This document shows positions 7,454 through 7,837 of a DNA stretch of 7,837 bases, piece by piece. The translations under genes and the position numbers were made by a program. Each line of letters opens with the position of its first letter. Positions within the stretch are counted from its first letter, which is position 1. Source of the stretch: Chryseobacterium gleum (lineage in GTDB: Bacteria; Bacteroidota; Bacteroidia; UBA10329); assembly GCA_945874195.1 (NCBI GenBank), contig CAMCFW010000088.1, positions 1-7,837 on the forward strand. Reading direction: 5' to 3'. Under the pieces are notes generated by a model. That model ran no database searches. It worked only from the letters and a program-made list of their open reading frames with translations, and was not told where the DNA came from.

Positions 7454-7461
7454 CAAAGCTA
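7454..7461 (-). promoter_or_regulatory. -7 promoter box candidate for the T9SS cargo gene
   Basis: On the minus strand TAGCTTTG (7461-7454) fits TAnnTTTG exactly and lies 23 bases before the chosen ATG at 7430. This supports the ATG rather than the GTG at 7466, which would lie upstream of the box. I see no convincing TTG-type -33 element at the expected distance. Confidence 0.42.
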
Positions 7462-7464
7462 ACC

Positions 7465-7494
7465 ACACCCTATTCCACGGGGTGTTACCACACC
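7465..7494. repeat. Three ACACC/GGTGT elements upstream of the T9SS cargo gene
   Basis: ACACC occurs at 7465-7469, its inverse GGTGT at 7481-7485, and ACACC again at 7490-7494. The last two form a perfect 5-base inverted repeat around TACC, and the first two can pair as ACACCC/GGGTGT with a loop of about ten bases. The cluster sits just upstream of the -7 box candidate. It could be a regulator site or a small hairpin after the oxidoreductase gene; no T-run follows, so a standard terminator is not supported. Confidence 0.28.
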
Positions 7495-7534
7495 TTTAAA
7501 CAATCGCTAATTCGTCAGATCAGTTCTGAGCAGC

Positions 7535-7837
7535 TCACCACCTCACCGCCACTTTGCCCATCGACTTCCGGCCCTCCACAAACTCGTGTGCTTCGGCCAA
7601 TTGGTCGGCTGCGAATTCGGCACCTACAACGGGTTTGATCTCGCCATTTTTCCAAAGTCCCACAACCGCTTTCATGGTGCGGGCCAATACTTCTGGCCGG
7701 TTGTCTGCAATGTGAAGCATGTTCACACCGATCATCGCTTTCGAGGACATTAATAGTTGAATAGGACTGAATAGGCCGAAGTTGGCAGCCAGTTTCAGTT
7801 GATTGATGGCGGCCAGTCCGCCAGCCACTTGTTCTGC
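7535..7837 (-). CDS. VAT-1-like zinc-type MDR oxidoreductase (quinone oxidoreductase superfamily), C-terminal part
   Basis: The frame is open to the right edge, so the gene starts outside the window; 100 residues plus TGA (7537-7535) are visible. An internal GTG at 7828 is not a credible start, because it would lose the catalytic and nucleotide-binding parts. Visible family blocks are GGLAAINQ near the edge, KAMIGVNMLHIADNRPEVLARTM (about residues 33-55), a WKNGEIKPVVGAEF strand-turn (about 63-76) and the ending AEAHEFVEGRKSMGKVAVRW. The order MGVN-type strand, G-x-I/L-x-P, then A-H-x(3)-E-x-R-x-S-x-GK near the C-terminus is characteristic of medium-chain NAD(P)H-dependent reductases related to quinone oxidoreductase and VAT-1. 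These are cytoplasmic and reduce quinones or other unsaturated carbonyls; the substrate is unknown. A decayed paralogue of its 3' end lies at 2986-3127 in the same orientation. Confidence 0.86.
   Translation of the reverse strand, partial: AEQVAGGLAAINQLKLAANFGLFSPIQLLMSSKAMIGVNMLHIADNRPEVLARTMKAVVGLWKNGEIKPVVGAEFAADQLAEAHEFVEGRKSMGKVAVRW

Noticed and set aside
2986..7552. The 18-base identical direct repeat (2986-3003 and 7535-7552) as phage or island attachment sites
   Set aside because: The identity is part of a longer coding-type homology with mainly third-position changes, and no integrase or recombinase gene is present between the copies.
7027..7638. 203-codon plus-strand open frame spanning the T9SS gene start and the intergenic region
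   Set aside because: It runs antisense to two well-supported genes and through their intergenic spacer, with no domain pattern; chance open frame.

Overview
The window looks like chromosomal DNA from a member of the Bacteroidota, probably a flavobacterial or sphingobacterial-type lineage. Three things point there: a very large secreted protein ending in a type IX secretion (T9SS) sorting domain, a tiny envelope protein with a PID-CTERM-like tail, and promoter candidates of the TAnnTTTG type without clear Shine-Dalgarno sequences. I see no rRNA, tRNA, CRISPR array, transposase, integrase or phage gene.

Layout, left to right. (1) The 3' part of a plus-strand CocE/NonD-type serine hydrolase (2-1168) enters from the left edge; its catalytic Asp and His are present and its nucleophile lies outside. 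(2) It converges with, and overlaps by 11 bases, a small four-helix membrane protein of the DUF6069 type (1158-1562, minus). (3) Upstream of that gene on the same strand is a MarR-family regulator (1634-2086). Near-identical 18-base operator-like sites lie in front of both genes, suggesting that MarR controls itself and the membrane protein. (4) A fatty-acid-hydroxylase/sterol-desaturase family membrane enzyme (2161-2958, minus) follows. (5) Next to its start is a broken relic of the 3' end of a zinc-type oxidoreductase gene (about 2986-3127). (6) A two-gene unit (7430-3216, minus) encodes a 1340-residue T9SS cargo protein and, 3 bases after its stop, a 62-residue PID-CTERM-like protein. (7) The 3' end of an intact VAT-1-like MDR oxidoreductase gene (7535-7837, minus) runs off the right edge; the relic in (5) is a diverged paralogue of its C-terminus.

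Functionally, the right half concerns the cell surface or secretion: cargo plus a small sorted envelope protein. The left half holds separate metabolic and regulatory genes. Nothing amounts to a demonstrably new system. The most informative observations are the paired operator sites around marR, the oxidoreductase relic that flanks the secreted-protein unit with the real gene on its other side, and the tight coupling of the T9SS cargo to the PID-CTERM-like protein. All family assignments come from reading motifs by eye; no database search was run.
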